Assembly (NCBI GenBank): GCA_001513895.1
Contig: LLKO01000011.1
Coordinates: 620,001 to 684,000 of the forward strand
DNA: 64,000 nucleotides
DNA from: Graphilbum fragrans
Taxonomy: Eukaryota; Ascomycota; Sordariomycetes; Ophiostomatales; Ophiostomataceae
Direction: 5' to 3'
Position 1 is the first letter of the stretch. The number at the start of each line of letters is the position of its first letter. The position numbers were made by a program, and so were the translations under genes. Shown in pieces: positions 12,503-24,012 of the stretch. A model generated the notes under the pieces. The model had not been told where the DNA came from, did not search any database, and saw nothing but the letters and a program-made list of their open reading frames with translations.

Positions 12503-13299
12503 GGCGGGATTGTAGATGAGAGTTTCTTTGACACGGTCAAACGGAAAGAAATGAAAATAGAGGATAATTCATCGCGACAGGCCGCAGAACACGACAGGCC
12601 GAACACGCACCACCCATTCACACTGGATTGCCAGATCGGGTGGCCCCGCAAACGCCTATTGGGCAGATATCACGACCCACTGCGGCCGGCCACCTCCGGA
12701 CACTCTTTATCTTGCCGGCTACTGGCTAGCGGGCACTGTACAGCAAGTAGCGGCAGCCAGCCAGCGACGGACCGCCGATGGGATGCGGCTTTCCGGTGGC
12801 CATAAATGGAGCTGTGGGTGGTCTCCTGCTCCTCGTACAAACGACAAGCGTGGAGACATCTGCAAGGCTGCCGTTACTTCCTCGTACTAGTATTTAGGAG
12901 CAGAGACGCAGTTCTACCTACACGTCTCGAAGCAGCCACCTCTGTCTCCATATAAGCTGTGGTTAGACTAAATTTCCTGTTGAGAACTGCCATGGCTGAT
13001 CAAGCGAAGCGTGGGTTGTTGCGAACGGCTTCTCCAAAGCCCAAAGTGGAGCCCCGCCTTCTTTTGCTGCGGGAGTGTTGAATTACAGTGAGTGTCTCGG
13101 TTTAGCCTCCCGCCGCACTGTTCTCACCCCATATTCAACTGCGTGCCTGCTTGGCGGCCAACGACAGAACCATTCACGACCAGCAAAGAATATACTCGCG
13201 GCTGTTTTCATCTGGCAACACATATTCCATTTGATCGGGCCATATTCTTGGCATCCAACTGCTTCTTAAAGCGAGCAACGCGACGCGTTTCCGTCTACA
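12503..13299. promoter_or_regulatory. Divergent intergenic promoter region
   Basis: About 800 bp separate two head-to-head genes, the aldolase-like protein on the minus strand and the H3K9 methyltransferase on the plus strand. It must hold both promoters. No TATA box or specific operator could be assigned by eye. Confidence 0.4.
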
Positions 13300-14462
13300 A
13301 TGGGAGACCGTGCCGCAGCCAAAGAGCACTTTTTTCGCCACGACTGGAAGCTGGTGAGTATGCGGAGTCTAAACACACTCTCCAGGCTATTTTTCTATTT
13401 TTTCTGTATCTGACATGGCAGGGACCGCCTCCGCGCGAGGTCATTGACGGCTGCCATTGGTGCCAGATCCGAGTGCTGTCCAGTGATGGCCGGCCACCAG
13501 TGACCCTGGTCAACGTCACCGGCGATGGCGCACGGCTGCCGCAAGCCTTCCGATTCATCACCAAATCGGTGTTCACACGTGGCGTGCAGGTTGCTGAGGC
13601 TAGCTTCCGCAGCGGCTGCAAATGCGTGGCGGGACTCTCGTGCAAGTTTGACGGCTGCGAGTGCCTCTCGGACATGAACTGGGACGGCGACAGCGACAGC
13701 GAGGCCGAGGGGTCTGATACGGGTGCCGGCGGTCCCGGAGGAGCCTCGGGGGGCCCTGGACTCGGGGCCGGAGCCGGAGCCGGACGCCGCCGGCGCGTCA
13801 AGTTTGCCTACGTTAACACGGGGCAGCGCGCCGGACTGCTGCGCTCGCGCTACCTAGACAGCCGCGAGCCCATCTACGAGTGCCACGAAAAGTGCAGCTG
13901 CCGCGGCGCCGAGGCGATGCCGTGTCCGAACCGCGTCGTCGAGCGCGGCCGCCGCGTGCCGCTGCAGATATTCCGCACCACGGACCGCGGCTGGGGCGTG
14001 CGCTCGCTCGAGGACATTGCACAGGGCCGCTTCGTCGACTGCTACCTGGGCGAGGTGCTGACGGGCGCCGAGGCAGACCGGCGACGAGCCCAAGCCACCA
14101 CGGCACGCCGCAAGGACGTCTACCTCTTTGCGCTCGACAAGTTCTCCGATCCGCAGTCGCACGATGCGTGGCTGGCCGGCCCTCCGCTCGAGGTCGACGG
14201 CGAGTTCATGGCGGGGCCGACGCGCTTCATCAACCACTCGTGCGATCCGAACCTGCGCATCTTCGCGCGCGTCGGCGACCATGTCGACAAACACGTCCAC
14301 GATCTGGCGTTTTTTGCCGTGCGCGACATTCAGGCGGGCGAAGAGCTGACCTTTGACTACACGGACGGCCGGGACAACATGGACAGCCAGGAAGCGAGCG
14401 TACGCACGGGTCTGACCAAGTGCCTCTGCAAAAGTCCCAAGTGCCGGCGGTTTCTGTGGTGA
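13300..14462 (+). CDS. dim-5: Histone H3 lysine-9 methyltransferase (DIM-5/Clr4 type)
   Basis: SET-domain enzyme that trimethylates H3K9 and directs heterochromatin; in Neurospora it is needed for DNA methylation after repeat-induced point mutation. Two exons, 13300-13353 (18 codons) and 13422-14462, give 364 residues. The cysteine-rich pre-SET starts at C84 (GCKCVAGLSC, CECLSD) and continues with YECHEKCSC and CPNR. A Gly/acidic linker at about 105-140 lies inside the pre-SET. The SET core has RGWGVRS (207-213), RFINHSCDPN (286-295) and ELTFDYTDG (327-335). The post-SET zinc site is CLC...C (C352, C354, C359). There is no chromodomain, as in DIM-5. All catalytic signatures are present. Confidence 0.95.
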
Positions 14463-15069
14463 GGACGAGGGCCTATCCATTCTTGCATGCCCAAGTACGA
14501 CGTACGACGTACGAGTATGCATGCACGTTGTACTCTGCACTCTCCAGATGCACCCCAAAACCTCACTAAACCGCAAGCAACCGCGCTACCACGCTACCCA
14601 ATATTGAGTGGCCCGTGCACCTACCATGTGAGGGGGCAAAAGGCCAGGCCAGGGAGGGACAGCGCCTTCAGGGAGGAGCCAGCGCCTTGTATTTGACAGA
14701 TGCAGTGCTAGGGTGGTGCAATAGCCACCGCTAAAAGCTCGGGCCACATGTGATGTTCAACGCTGCGCACCTGGCGATTCCAAATGTATGTCACTGTGCG
14801 TAGAGGGCGGCCTCGTGAAGCTCTGCTGCCCTTACTTGCCGCCTTTTTTGATTTGCATGATAGCCCCATCGCATGCTGCTTTTGCCGTCGACAACGCCAG
14901 CCTCTCTCTTTTCTTGGCGGCTTGTTCTCGTTTGTCTTGTCTCTTTCTCTTTCGCCGTAACGTCTTGCTCTCTCTGTTTTCCTCGTCCCGTTCTCCCTCA
15001 GCCTCACCACCCAGATGATGTCTCCTTAATCCATGTCCCCTCCCCTATTTTTGCAGCCAGCACTTCAAA
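14463..15069. other. Intergenic region and pyrimidine-rich leader
   Basis: 607 bp between the methyltransferase stop and the ATG of the UBTD-like gene. From about 14880 the plus strand is strongly T/C-rich, which is typical of fungal core promoters and 5' leaders. No gene is seen. Confidence 0.5.
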
Positions 15070-16403
15070 ATGGTATGTCTACGCCCTTGTTTCCTGTCGT
15101 ATCCTCACCCCAGGCACCTGTACCCCCCCACGTCTCTGCTGACACGGCGTCTCGTAGGGATGCTGCTTCTCCCGCCCCGACGGCCCCAATTCGCCGTATC
15201 CCGGCGGCGCTCCGACAGCTTCGGGCCGTGCGATCAACAGCTCAGCCGTCGCCGATGGCTCTGCTGATAATGCCTCCTCCCCCGCCGCAGCTGTCTCTGC
15301 CACCGGCCAGTCGCGCGACCGCAGCTCCCTCTCGTCCTACGCCGCCTCTCCGGGTCCGCGCTCACGGCTGTCCTCCTCCACGCATCCGACCTCCTCGCCC
15401 ACGCTCCACCCGCTACCACAGCCCGCTCTCGCCCAACACATAAACAAGCCCTTGCGGAGGCGCCGCTGGACCTCGCGGAGCCGGGTGTGGACGCGCCATG
15501 CCATTGACCGCGAGCGCGACGACTTCTTCGACACCCGAGTGACCGATCGCCGTGAGATTTGGCAGACCCTGCATGCCGCGCTCGAAGTGCTCTGGGAAGC
15601 CGACCTGGTCATGGCCGCGAAAAGAGCAGCTACAGAGGCGGCCATGGACAGTGATGCCGCTGTAGCAACAGCAGCCGTGCCACCGTCTCCGGGGCAAAGG
15701 TCCGATATCACGGCGACCGCCTCCCCGGCCACCACGGCTGCAGGTGCCGCTTCCGATGCCTCCGCACAAGTGGTCGAAGCACTGGCCACGGCACAGACGA
15801 TGCTAGACGCCGCCGGCATCACCCTGCCCACCGGTGACATGGCCCAGGGCGCCTACGACTCCTTTGGCAACTTCTATGCCCTGCCAGCCTGGATCGTCTC
15901 CGATCCGACCAATCTGGGCAACGATGCCGCCCACAACCTAGCCGACGCCAAGGGGGTGTTCGAAGGGGACGACGATGAGGATGACGACGATGCCGACGAC
16001 GAAGATGACGACGACACCGCGGACTACCAGAGCCGCCGTCGCCGCGAAGAAAAGGGCAAGGCTGTCGCTGTCTCCACGAACCGGATTGCCGTGCGGGCGC
16101 GCCTCAGCGCCACGTCTCGCGACGTCGTCATCCGCCTCGGCGAGGAAGAGACTGTGCGGAGCCTGATACACCGCATTCTGGAAGAGGCCAAGGTACGTTT
16201 CTGTGAAACCCTGTTTTCTCTTTTATTTTGTGTTTTTTGCCTTACATTCTTCATGTTGTCTCGACTAACACGACAAGCTGCCTCGCAAAACTCGTATTCG
16301 TATCGCCTACTTGGGCAAGATCCTCAAAGACAATGCATCTCTAGTCTCACAGGGCTGGAAAGAGGGCCACGTCGTCAATGCTCTCGTGTTTGAGCCGCGG
16401 TGA
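15070..16403 (+). CDS. Ubiquitin-like domain protein of the UBTD1/2 (DC-UbP) family
   Basis: Three exons: 15070-15072 (only the ATG), 15158-16192 and 16278-16403, giving 387 residues. The first intron follows the ATG directly (ATG|GTATGT), and the next exon continues GCCFSRPDGPNSPYPGG. This makes an N-terminal Met-Gly-Cys-Cys typical of myristoylated and palmitoylated members of this family. The conserved UBTD N-domain starts around INKPLRRRRW, with RERDDFFDTR, REIWQTLHAA, GITLPTGDM and YDSFGNFYALPAW. An acidic stretch (about 270-290, mostly Asp) precedes the C-terminal ubiquitin-like fold, RLSATSRDVVIRLGEEETVRSL to GHVVNALVFEPR. The animal homologues bind ubiquitin-conjugation enzymes; the fungal role is unclear. 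It ends without a diglycine, so it is not a conjugated modifier. Confidence 0.85.
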
Positions 16404-17166
16404 TATCTGGCGGCTTAGTTTGTCTTTTCGTCTCTGGACATGCTCTCGGGCGATTTGCTTTGCATTTACTCTCAGTGAATTATGGCAGCTAATCCTCCTT
16501 CCCTCTGCTACCGCTTTAATACCCCCTTGCCCCGGCCGATTGGATGCCCTCGCCTTTCACGGAGCTCTGCTCTCGTCTTCTTCTTCTTTTGCTTCCTTTT
16601 TGCACTTTTCTCTACTTCAAAATCTACATGTCATGGCGGAAACGGAGTTTGGAGGGTGCCTTCGTGGGACATTTGTGCTGCTATTTGTGGTCGTTTGGCG
16701 GTTTTTCCCTCTGTTTGTTTTTTTGCCTTTTATTGTCTTCTCTTCCTCACCTCCAATGTTCACCCCATAATCATTGTCGTCCATCACACCTACGAACATA
16801 TCGCCCTGATTCTTCCCATTCAATCTCTCGTGCCACATATATACCCCTTTGGTTTTGCTATTTACTATCTACCATCAATCAATACCGCCCCCTAGTTTAC
16901 AGGGCTATTCTGACCAGTGTGCTTTTAATCACATAACCACCATTGGAATGTCTCTCGTGTTTATTTAAACTGTTTTTTGCATTTGTGGGTTTATATAAAA
17001 AAAATAACTTATCACCAGCTGCTGCAAAAAAAAACATATGCATCCATTTCATTTTTTGAGTCCTTCAAAAGGAACAAAAGCGGAACGAGAGAGTAGGAAT
17101 AGTAAAAAGGGAGGACGGGGTGATTTTTGCCCCCCTCGCCCTACCCGCGGCATGCTTTCACACCCA
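16404..17166. other. Convergent 3' spacer
   Basis: 763 bp between the UBTD-like gene and SEC26, whose 3' ends face each other. It is T-rich on the plus strand with several polyadenylation-like AATAAA/TTTATT stretches near 16965-17010. The open frames at 16378-16936 are low-complexity Ser/Phe/Leu reading of this T/C-rich DNA, not genes. Confidence 0.5.
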
Positions 17167-20100
17167 TCACGCTGCTATGCCAATCTTGCTCAGCCCCTTA
17201 AGCGAACCCAGACTAAGCGCAAGGCCTTGCGAGCGGCTGCGTATCCGCACAAAGCCCGTGATGGGGCCATCCTCGCCCTCCTTCTCGATGCTCAAGTTGG
17301 CCAGTGCATCCTCGCCTACAGGTAGTTAGTACGATAGAAGAAAAGAATACAAAACAACAAGAAGTACTGTCAACTTACCGAATACGCTGCGCGCATACAG
17401 GTTGGCGCTCAGGAACTGGCACTCGCCCTTCATCGCCGCCTCTGGCGTCAGGCAGTTCATGTTCGTGGCCTTCATCAGACCGTCCAAGAACGCCCGCAGT
17501 GTCGGTGCCTTGCTGTTGATGTTGATCTTGTTCTCCCACTCGAACTCGGTCCACATCGTCCGGAACTGCGTCTCCGTGCACGTCGCCGGCTGGATGTAGT
17601 CCATAATGTCCACGTGCAAGTCGTTGAGAATCACCACATTTGTGTCTGTCGAGTGCGCTCCGTCGTACACCACGTTGCCGAAGATCACACCCGTGTCTGT
17701 GCTCGAAACCTTGATCGTGCACTGCACGTTGTGGAAGTCGTGCGGGGCCAAGTTCTGCGTCGTCGGCCGCTCTACCACCTTAAGGTCGCCCAGCGTGGCA
17801 AACTCGACCGACAGGTTCTGCAGTGTCTCCGTCGTCTGGTTCACCAGCAGCACATCCAGCACAATGTCGAACTGGTGCACCTTGACGTATGCCTCTGCGT
17901 ACACCGGGTCCGAGAAGCCCGTAAGCTGCACCACCCGCGACAGCTTGCTGGACAGCTCCTCCGCCGCGCCCGACTCGCCGCCCGTGGCCCGCTCCAGGTC
18001 CACTTCCGCAAGGTCGGCGCCGTCCATCGCGTTCTTGCGGCTCAGCTGGCGGATCGACACCACATCGTCCACCTGCACTGCCGTCTTGGCCTTCTCGTCA
18101 GCCTCCTTGGCAGCACGCTTCTTCTCTTCCGCCAGCACCATGGCCCGGAAGGCTTTCCGCGTGTCGTCCAGGAACACCGTCTCTAGCTCCTTGTGCTCGC
18201 TGAACTCGGCCAGGCTGCGCACAGACGTCATGATGCGGTCAACCGAGTCCTCGTCAATGGGTGCCTTGACGAACTGCGACTGGCCTACGCGCACAATGGA
18301 GATCATGATCAGCATCGCCTCGGCGCGCAGCGCGTTCGTGCGCGCCACGTCGGACGAGATCTCGGAATGGCGCATCACCAGCTTGGTCAGAGTCGCAGAC
18401 AGAACAGTGGCCAGGTAGTAGTCGCCATCCAGAATCAGCTGCCGCAATGGTGGCTTCTGGGCCGCCTTGACCGCCTCCAACTTAGCGACAGCAGCAGACG
18501 TCTGGCTTGTGAGAGCTGTCTCAGTGGCATACGTGCCATCCGCCAGCACACGCCTGGATCCAGTCGGCGCCGAGGGCTTGTTGTGGCCATTGACCTGCTC
18601 CTGTCCATCCTTCTCCTCGCCGTCATCGGCGTGGTCCAGCAGTCTCTGCTCGGAAGCCAGGATAGGGATCTCGCCAAGGCTCGCACGAATGCGCTTCCAG
18701 GCCTCGCGGATGTCGCTCTCGTTCAGAGAGTATTCACCAACAATCCAGAGGATGCCGCGGTAGACCTTACCAGCACGGACTTCACCCAGGGTCTCCACAA
18801 GCTTCTGAACAATGGTAGGCCGCAGCTTCGGGAACTTTTCCACGACCTCCTTGACGAAGTTGATTACGTCAACTGCAGATGCGTTGTTGAAGTCGGCAAC
18901 AAAGTCCATCAGCAGGTCGACAACACTAGCAGCCACCTCGGAGAATTTGATGGCGCACTGGTGGATGGAGTGAATCAGGAGCTGGCGGTACTCGGAGTTC
19001 TTCTCGTATTCCTGGTCCACTGTCTTGGACAGCTCCTTCTTGAGCAGAAGAACAACCTCCTCGACGTTCTTGCTGGACACCATGTCGAGGGCAATGTCAA
19101 GTGCCTTCCGCCGCACGTCAATGTCAGGGCTCGGGAGCACGCGCAAGATCTCCATGACGAGGTCGTCCAGCACACCGGGGTTCTTTCGGCGCAGCTGGTC
19201 AACGCGGTCGAGGACAATAAGCTTGACATTGTTGTCGGCCTCCTTGATGCTCAGTTCGATAAACTTGCCCGCGGCGGCCTTCACGGCAACCGGGTTGCTA
19301 GTCAGGCTCGTCAGCGAAGAAGCAGCCTCGTACACCACCGTGGAAGTGGTAGCTTCAAGCAGGTCGAAAATCAAGCGCAGGTAGCGGGCCTAGTGCGCGA
19401 CATGTTAGCTCATTATTTGCGTGTTGTGGAAACTGAAAAAGAGCCAGAAACGAACCTTGTTCTGAGAATCCTGCACAGCATCCTTGCGGATAAACTCCAA
19501 TTCTGATAGCTGGAGAAGCTCTTCCGCATTAGGAACACTGTCAAAGACAGATGTGAGATAGGCAAGGGCGCGCTCGTGGCTGATGCTGGCTAGAGCAGCA
19601 AAGCCATTCCGCTTGCAGGTCGGGTCGTTTTCGCCCTCGATAAAGGTGGCAATCAAATCGGCCGCATCGGGAATCAGAGTCGGCGAATGCTGGAAGATGG
19701 AGGCAACAGCAAAAACTGCGTTCTTGCGCACATATGCGTGACGGTGCTCAAGACAGGATCGCGCAGACGAAAGCAGAGGCTCGATTAGCTCGGGCTCCCG
19801 GAGCTTGCAAAGGAAGCGGAGCGTGTTGCCGCGGATGTATTCATTGGGGTGCTGAAGGTCGTTGCGGATGCCGTTGCTTGCTTTCAGTTAGCGGCCGAGT
19901 AACCGAACGCTGCGAGCAAAGTCCCCTTCTAAAAAAACCGAAGCAAATCGGCAGGTGCAGCTAGTGTGAACTCACCAGACAAGGATCATCTCCTGCTTCA
20001 GCTTGCCTGTAGCGTCCAGTTTCGGGCAGATCTCGTAGTAGAAGTATAGCAGCTTCTTCAGGTTCTTGGCCTTGGACGGCATGACAAAGCGGATAATGTG

Positions 20101-20280
20101 CATCAGAATGCCAGGCATAGGGTCGCCGTTCAGCATGACCGTCAAGATACGCTTCATGGTGTCGACCTTTGATTCGTCTGTTCCCTTCTCCAGCTGGTTC
20201 TTGAGGTCCATCAGGGACGGCACATCGGCCGCGTTGTCCTGGTGGACCAGACTATAGGAATTATCCAGAAAAGTCGACAT
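17167..20280 (-). CDS. SEC26: Coatomer subunit beta (beta-COP)
   Basis: Essential component of the COPI coat on Golgi-to-ER vesicles. Four exons, 20280-19976, 19876-19456, 19389-17379 and 17315-17167, sum to 961 residues, the usual size of beta-COP. The N-terminal HEAT/adaptin-like solenoid includes LKNQLEKGTDESKVDTMKRI, NDLQHPNEYIRGNTLRFLCK and YVRKNAVFAVASIF. The linker at about 490-530 is acidic and polar. The C-terminal appendage contains QLTGFSDPVYAEAYVKVHQFDI and IMDYIQPATCTETQFRTMW. The last exon ends with SIEKEGEDGPITGFVRIRSR. No key segment is missing. It is divergently arranged with the Mago gene, whose ATG lies 569 bp away. Confidence 0.96.
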
Positions 20281-20848
20281 GATGGGCAATAGCAATCGGG
20301 GCGGGTCGCGGTGTGGCCGGAGTCGTCGTCGATGTGCCTCTGTGGTTCTTCACCGACAGAAAGACACGTTGGAGGGGGAAAGGGGAACGGCGCAATAGCG
20401 GTTTGGCAGCAGCGGCCAATTGCCTAGGCAAAACGTATACGGAATCGGTGAGAACACGCCAACGCTTTTCGAAAATAAGCCACAACCTAGCAGTTGCTAC
20501 CGGCAGCGCGGCGTTGGAGAGGGATGGCTGTCTGGCGCGGACACGTAGGGTATTGCGTCGTGGGTTGTGGGCGTCGATTGAGGCGTGTCTGTCTCGAATA
20601 AGAACAGCTGCCAAATTATCCCCTAATACCACTCTGGCCCCCTGTGCTTGTGGGCCATCGCGAGCGGTGAGGTGCGGGCCAGGTGGCAGAAACGGACAGT
20701 CCAACGACCATCACGTGATTTTGTGGACACTACAGCAACCCCTCTGGGTCCTTAAACAAAATAAAAGGCAGTAGTTAACGGCTGGTCGTGAGATTGTGAA
20801 CAGAGACTGTATGCGGTGCTGCTTTTTGAGTTTGCCCAACCTGTCAGA
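20281..20848. promoter_or_regulatory. Divergent promoter between SEC26 and mago
   Basis: 568 bp between the two ATGs of head-to-head housekeeping genes. It must carry both promoters; no clear TATA box or named motif stands out. The open frames across it are antisense noise. Confidence 0.45.
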
Positions 20849-21661
20849 ATGTCGTCCTCAAACGAGCAGTTCTATCTGCGCTACTAGTATGTTTCCTTGC
20901 ATGATTGCCTTCTTCCTGAACGGCTGGGCGGTGGGCGGCGAAGCTTGGCTAACGTGCGATTCTTTACAGTTCGGGTCATTCTGGCCGGTTTGGTCACGAG
21001 TTCCTCGGTATGCTTCCATTCAACCATACAAACTTTATTCGGGCTCACTAATGCTAACGCTACTAAAGAGTTTGATTTCAGAGTCGTTGGCGACGGCCGC
21101 AGTGCAATTGCCCGCTATGCCAACAACTCGAACTACCGGAACGACAGTCTCATTCGCAAAGAGAGTATGTGCTTTTTCCTCCTTGAAAGCTTAACGCGCC
21201 CATTCCAGAATAGAATATTCGCTAATACTCGCCCTCTTTCAGTGTACGTGAGCTCTCTAGTCATCGAGGAGATCAAGAGAATCATCAAGCTCAGCGAGAT
21301 CACAAAGTAAGGACCCTTCGCTACCAAAAAAAAAGGCCCAAGCGCTACGGATTCCTAACACTTTGCTTAGAGAAGATGATGCCAAATGGCCCCAGAAGAA
21401 CAAGGACGGCCGCCAGGAACTGGAGCTGCGTATTGGGAATGAACATATCTCTTTCGAGGTAAGAAGTGGAAAGGATGGGGTTCGGAAAAGAAGAAACGCG
21501 AACTAACTTCTTCCTTCCAGACGGCAAAAATAGGATCCCTGGTCGACGTGACCGAATCTTCCGATCCGGAAGGCCTTCGTGTCTTCTACTACCTAGTGCA
21601 GGATCTCAAAGCCCTGGTGTTCAGCCTTATCTCACTCCATTTCAAGATCAAGCCCATATAG
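20849..21661 (+). CDS. mago: Mago nashi, exon-junction-complex core protein
   Basis: Mago pairs with Y14 in the exon-junction complex deposited on spliced mRNA in the nucleus. Six exons: 20849-20886, 20970-21007, 21069-21164, 21243-21306, 21371-21458 and 21521-21661. They give 154 residues, the standard length. The sequence is highly conserved: FYLRYYSGHSGRFGHEFLEF at the start, then YANNSNYRNDSLIRKE, EDDAKWP, RQELELRIGNEHISFETAKI, DPEGLRVFYYLVQDLK and the C-terminal FKIKPI. A short insertion (VVGDGRSAIA) replaces the usual RPDGKL turn. Five introns in under 700 bp of transcript are many for so short a gene. Confidence 0.96.
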
Positions 21662-24012
21662 TCAACACTTTTGGCAGCGGCGGCGACGAAGCGACAATAC
21701 TCGACCGATAATTTTACCGAGAGACTCCTGTTTTCTATTGCAGAGGCATGCAATAAAAAGTCGGTTGGGATGTTCCGACTTTCGGCGCAGCACTATCTAC
21801 GGAGCGAGTGCATGGCGCCCAGGGGAGTTTGGAGTACTCGGTTCTTTGCAAACTAGTCGTGGGGAAAATGCGCAACAAGCAGTTGACCATACGGGCGTTT
21901 ATTCTGGTTTAGCTTGTTTGCAGATGTGAATACACAGTTTTAAGAGTAGATGCGCACCCCAGGTTACAGGATCAGAGCGCAGCGATTCCGTGGGAGAAAT
22001 GACGCAAACCGTCACGCAGGCCAATACGGATGTGGGTGCCGCAGGCGCTCTAGGCGCTGTGGGCACTACGAGCATCGTGCAATATATAAATGACGGCACT
22101 GCCCACCATTGAAACACGAATATATATTGCGGATATATTGAATGGGGCAGGTCGCGGGTTCACTTTAACGCCAGCCTTGACGTCGATATGCAGCACACGT
22201 GAGCTACTAATCAGCTGAGACGCATGTAAGAAGTATGAGGATAGCAAGCCAAGGAAAAACCTCTATGTGGACGGCCAGATCGAACTTTTGTGGTCTTACA
22301 GCGTCTTTGATGGGGTCCTTAGTCGGCGACGTTATGTCAACGACAGACATGGCTGCCAATGCCACTGTAAACAGCCTCTTGTAGTGCCGACAGCAGTTCC
22401 CCTCACGTTCCAGGTCTCTATTTTCCAGAAGTTCCCCTCCCCGTCTTTCCAATCACTGTCATTCGTTCTGGTATTTTGACTTCCCCTTCCAGTCAACAGT
22501 TGGTGAGCGAGCCGGTCATGTATCAAGCCGTGGAGGTCCTTTAATCCATAAAATTTGTAAGAACTGTATCTGCTACCAAGGACCCATCTAGTTAGGTGTT
22601 TCTTTCATAACAAACAAGAAGCCTCACAGATACATTGGCAGGCGGCACAAGTAGTGCCTGAGGCAGTAATGCCGCAAGTATGGAGAACTAGAGTAGTCAC
22701 GCCTCACAACCATCCCGCGCAGTGTGCCACTAAGCATTCGCTCCTTCCCATCAGAAAGCAGTATCTAGCGAATCAGCGCGCCAAACCACGCGGGTGCCCC
22801 TCTTTTTTTGCCTCCCTAAATTGCCAAGTCGTCATCGCTCAGGCAGTGTCATATGCATACAGACTACCTTTTTGGCATTCAAATATTTCTGCGATCGCAA
22901 AACGCGCCGCACTGCTGTCGAACTCCAGCCCTGCAGCCCAATTCCTAGCCGGTTCTGTGTCTTTCATTGAAGTGGTACATATGTACAGCACTTTTCTATT
23001 AGCGCCCTTTTTCTCGTTCTCCATCTCTCCCCAGACTAGGGCCAAATCTAAGCCCGGCTATCCTCGCGCGATTTCACCATCCCCCCCTAATCCCACTCCA
23101 CCAGCCCAGAAAACTTGCTGGGTATTCGTTCTCCGTCCACGCTCTATTTGCCCACAAGGTCGCTACAGTACCAGCGTGTACATTACTCTGTGCTTGGTAC
23201 ACTTGCTAGAGCGCTCTCGGTATCTGCACCGGCTCCCGAAATTGTTACGTTCTGCCGCTATCCTCCGTTCTCGCTGCTAGCCGTCCCATCTTGCGCAAAA
23301 GAATCGCGAACGAAGAAGACTTGATCTACACGCTTTTTTTCACCTTTCGTGTTACTTGCGTCCGCCTGTCTCTCACTATCTTGCCTGTGGCAGCTTGTCA
23401 GCCCTGGCACCTGACTGTGGCCAACAAGGAATCAGACGACAGATCCAAACCCCTGCAAAGGTCGCGCATAACCGTTCTCCATCGCCATTACCATTAAATT
23501 ATGACACAGCGTTTTAATCAGTAGTGCGACATCCAACACTGCTGGCACCGTTTGTCTTCGTTTTGCCACGACCGCGATTTTGTCTTTACTACTTCACCAG
23601 GTGACACCACTTCATCGCCAACTCTATTTTTCTTTTCCGACTACAGAAGTGCAAGAGGCGAGTGCTTGGCCGCTTTACCGCATAGCCATAACAACAGCAA
23701 ACAGAGATCGGCCACGCATCCCCCTGTTTTGTCAACACATTAACGGCGCAGGTATCGATGCAGCATCTTTACTACAATCTCGTCCAACACAGTCCTCTTT
23801 ACAAGTCTATCGCGTGCACGATATCGCCTTAACGGTGACGCCAAAGACGATTTGAAGGTAGATCCTGTCTACTTCAACTATAATACGGCGTTCTGCGTCA
23901 CCATATCAACCGGTGAGGATTTGTGCGGTAAACGGAACTTCAAAGGCATCGGCTGTCTCCGCTTGTCCCCGAAGTCAGTCCTATCGCCTGCGCGTCGGTG
24001 TTTGCGCGAAGA
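21662..24012. other. Long intergenic region and probable GID4 leader
   Basis: 2.35 kb with no supported gene. From about 22800 to 23990 the plus strand is rich in T/C tracts and contains many short upstream ATGs, which suggests a long 5' leader or distal promoter for GID4. Upstream introns or leader exons are possible but could not be fixed by eye. Confidence 0.4.

Noticed and set aside
15070..16403. First taken as autophagy Atg12-like because of its ubiquitin-like end
   Set aside because: The N-domain REIWQTLHAA and YDSFGNFYALPAW is the UBTD family, and there is no Atg12 C-terminal Gly motif.
16378..16936. Three overlapping 130-codon frames rich in Phe/Leu/Ser
   Set aside because: Reading of a T/C-rich 3' region; all frames look alike.
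18193..19506. 437-codon open frame antisense to SEC26
   Set aside because: Mirror of GC-rich third codon positions; no family motif, and the minus strand clearly encodes beta-COP.
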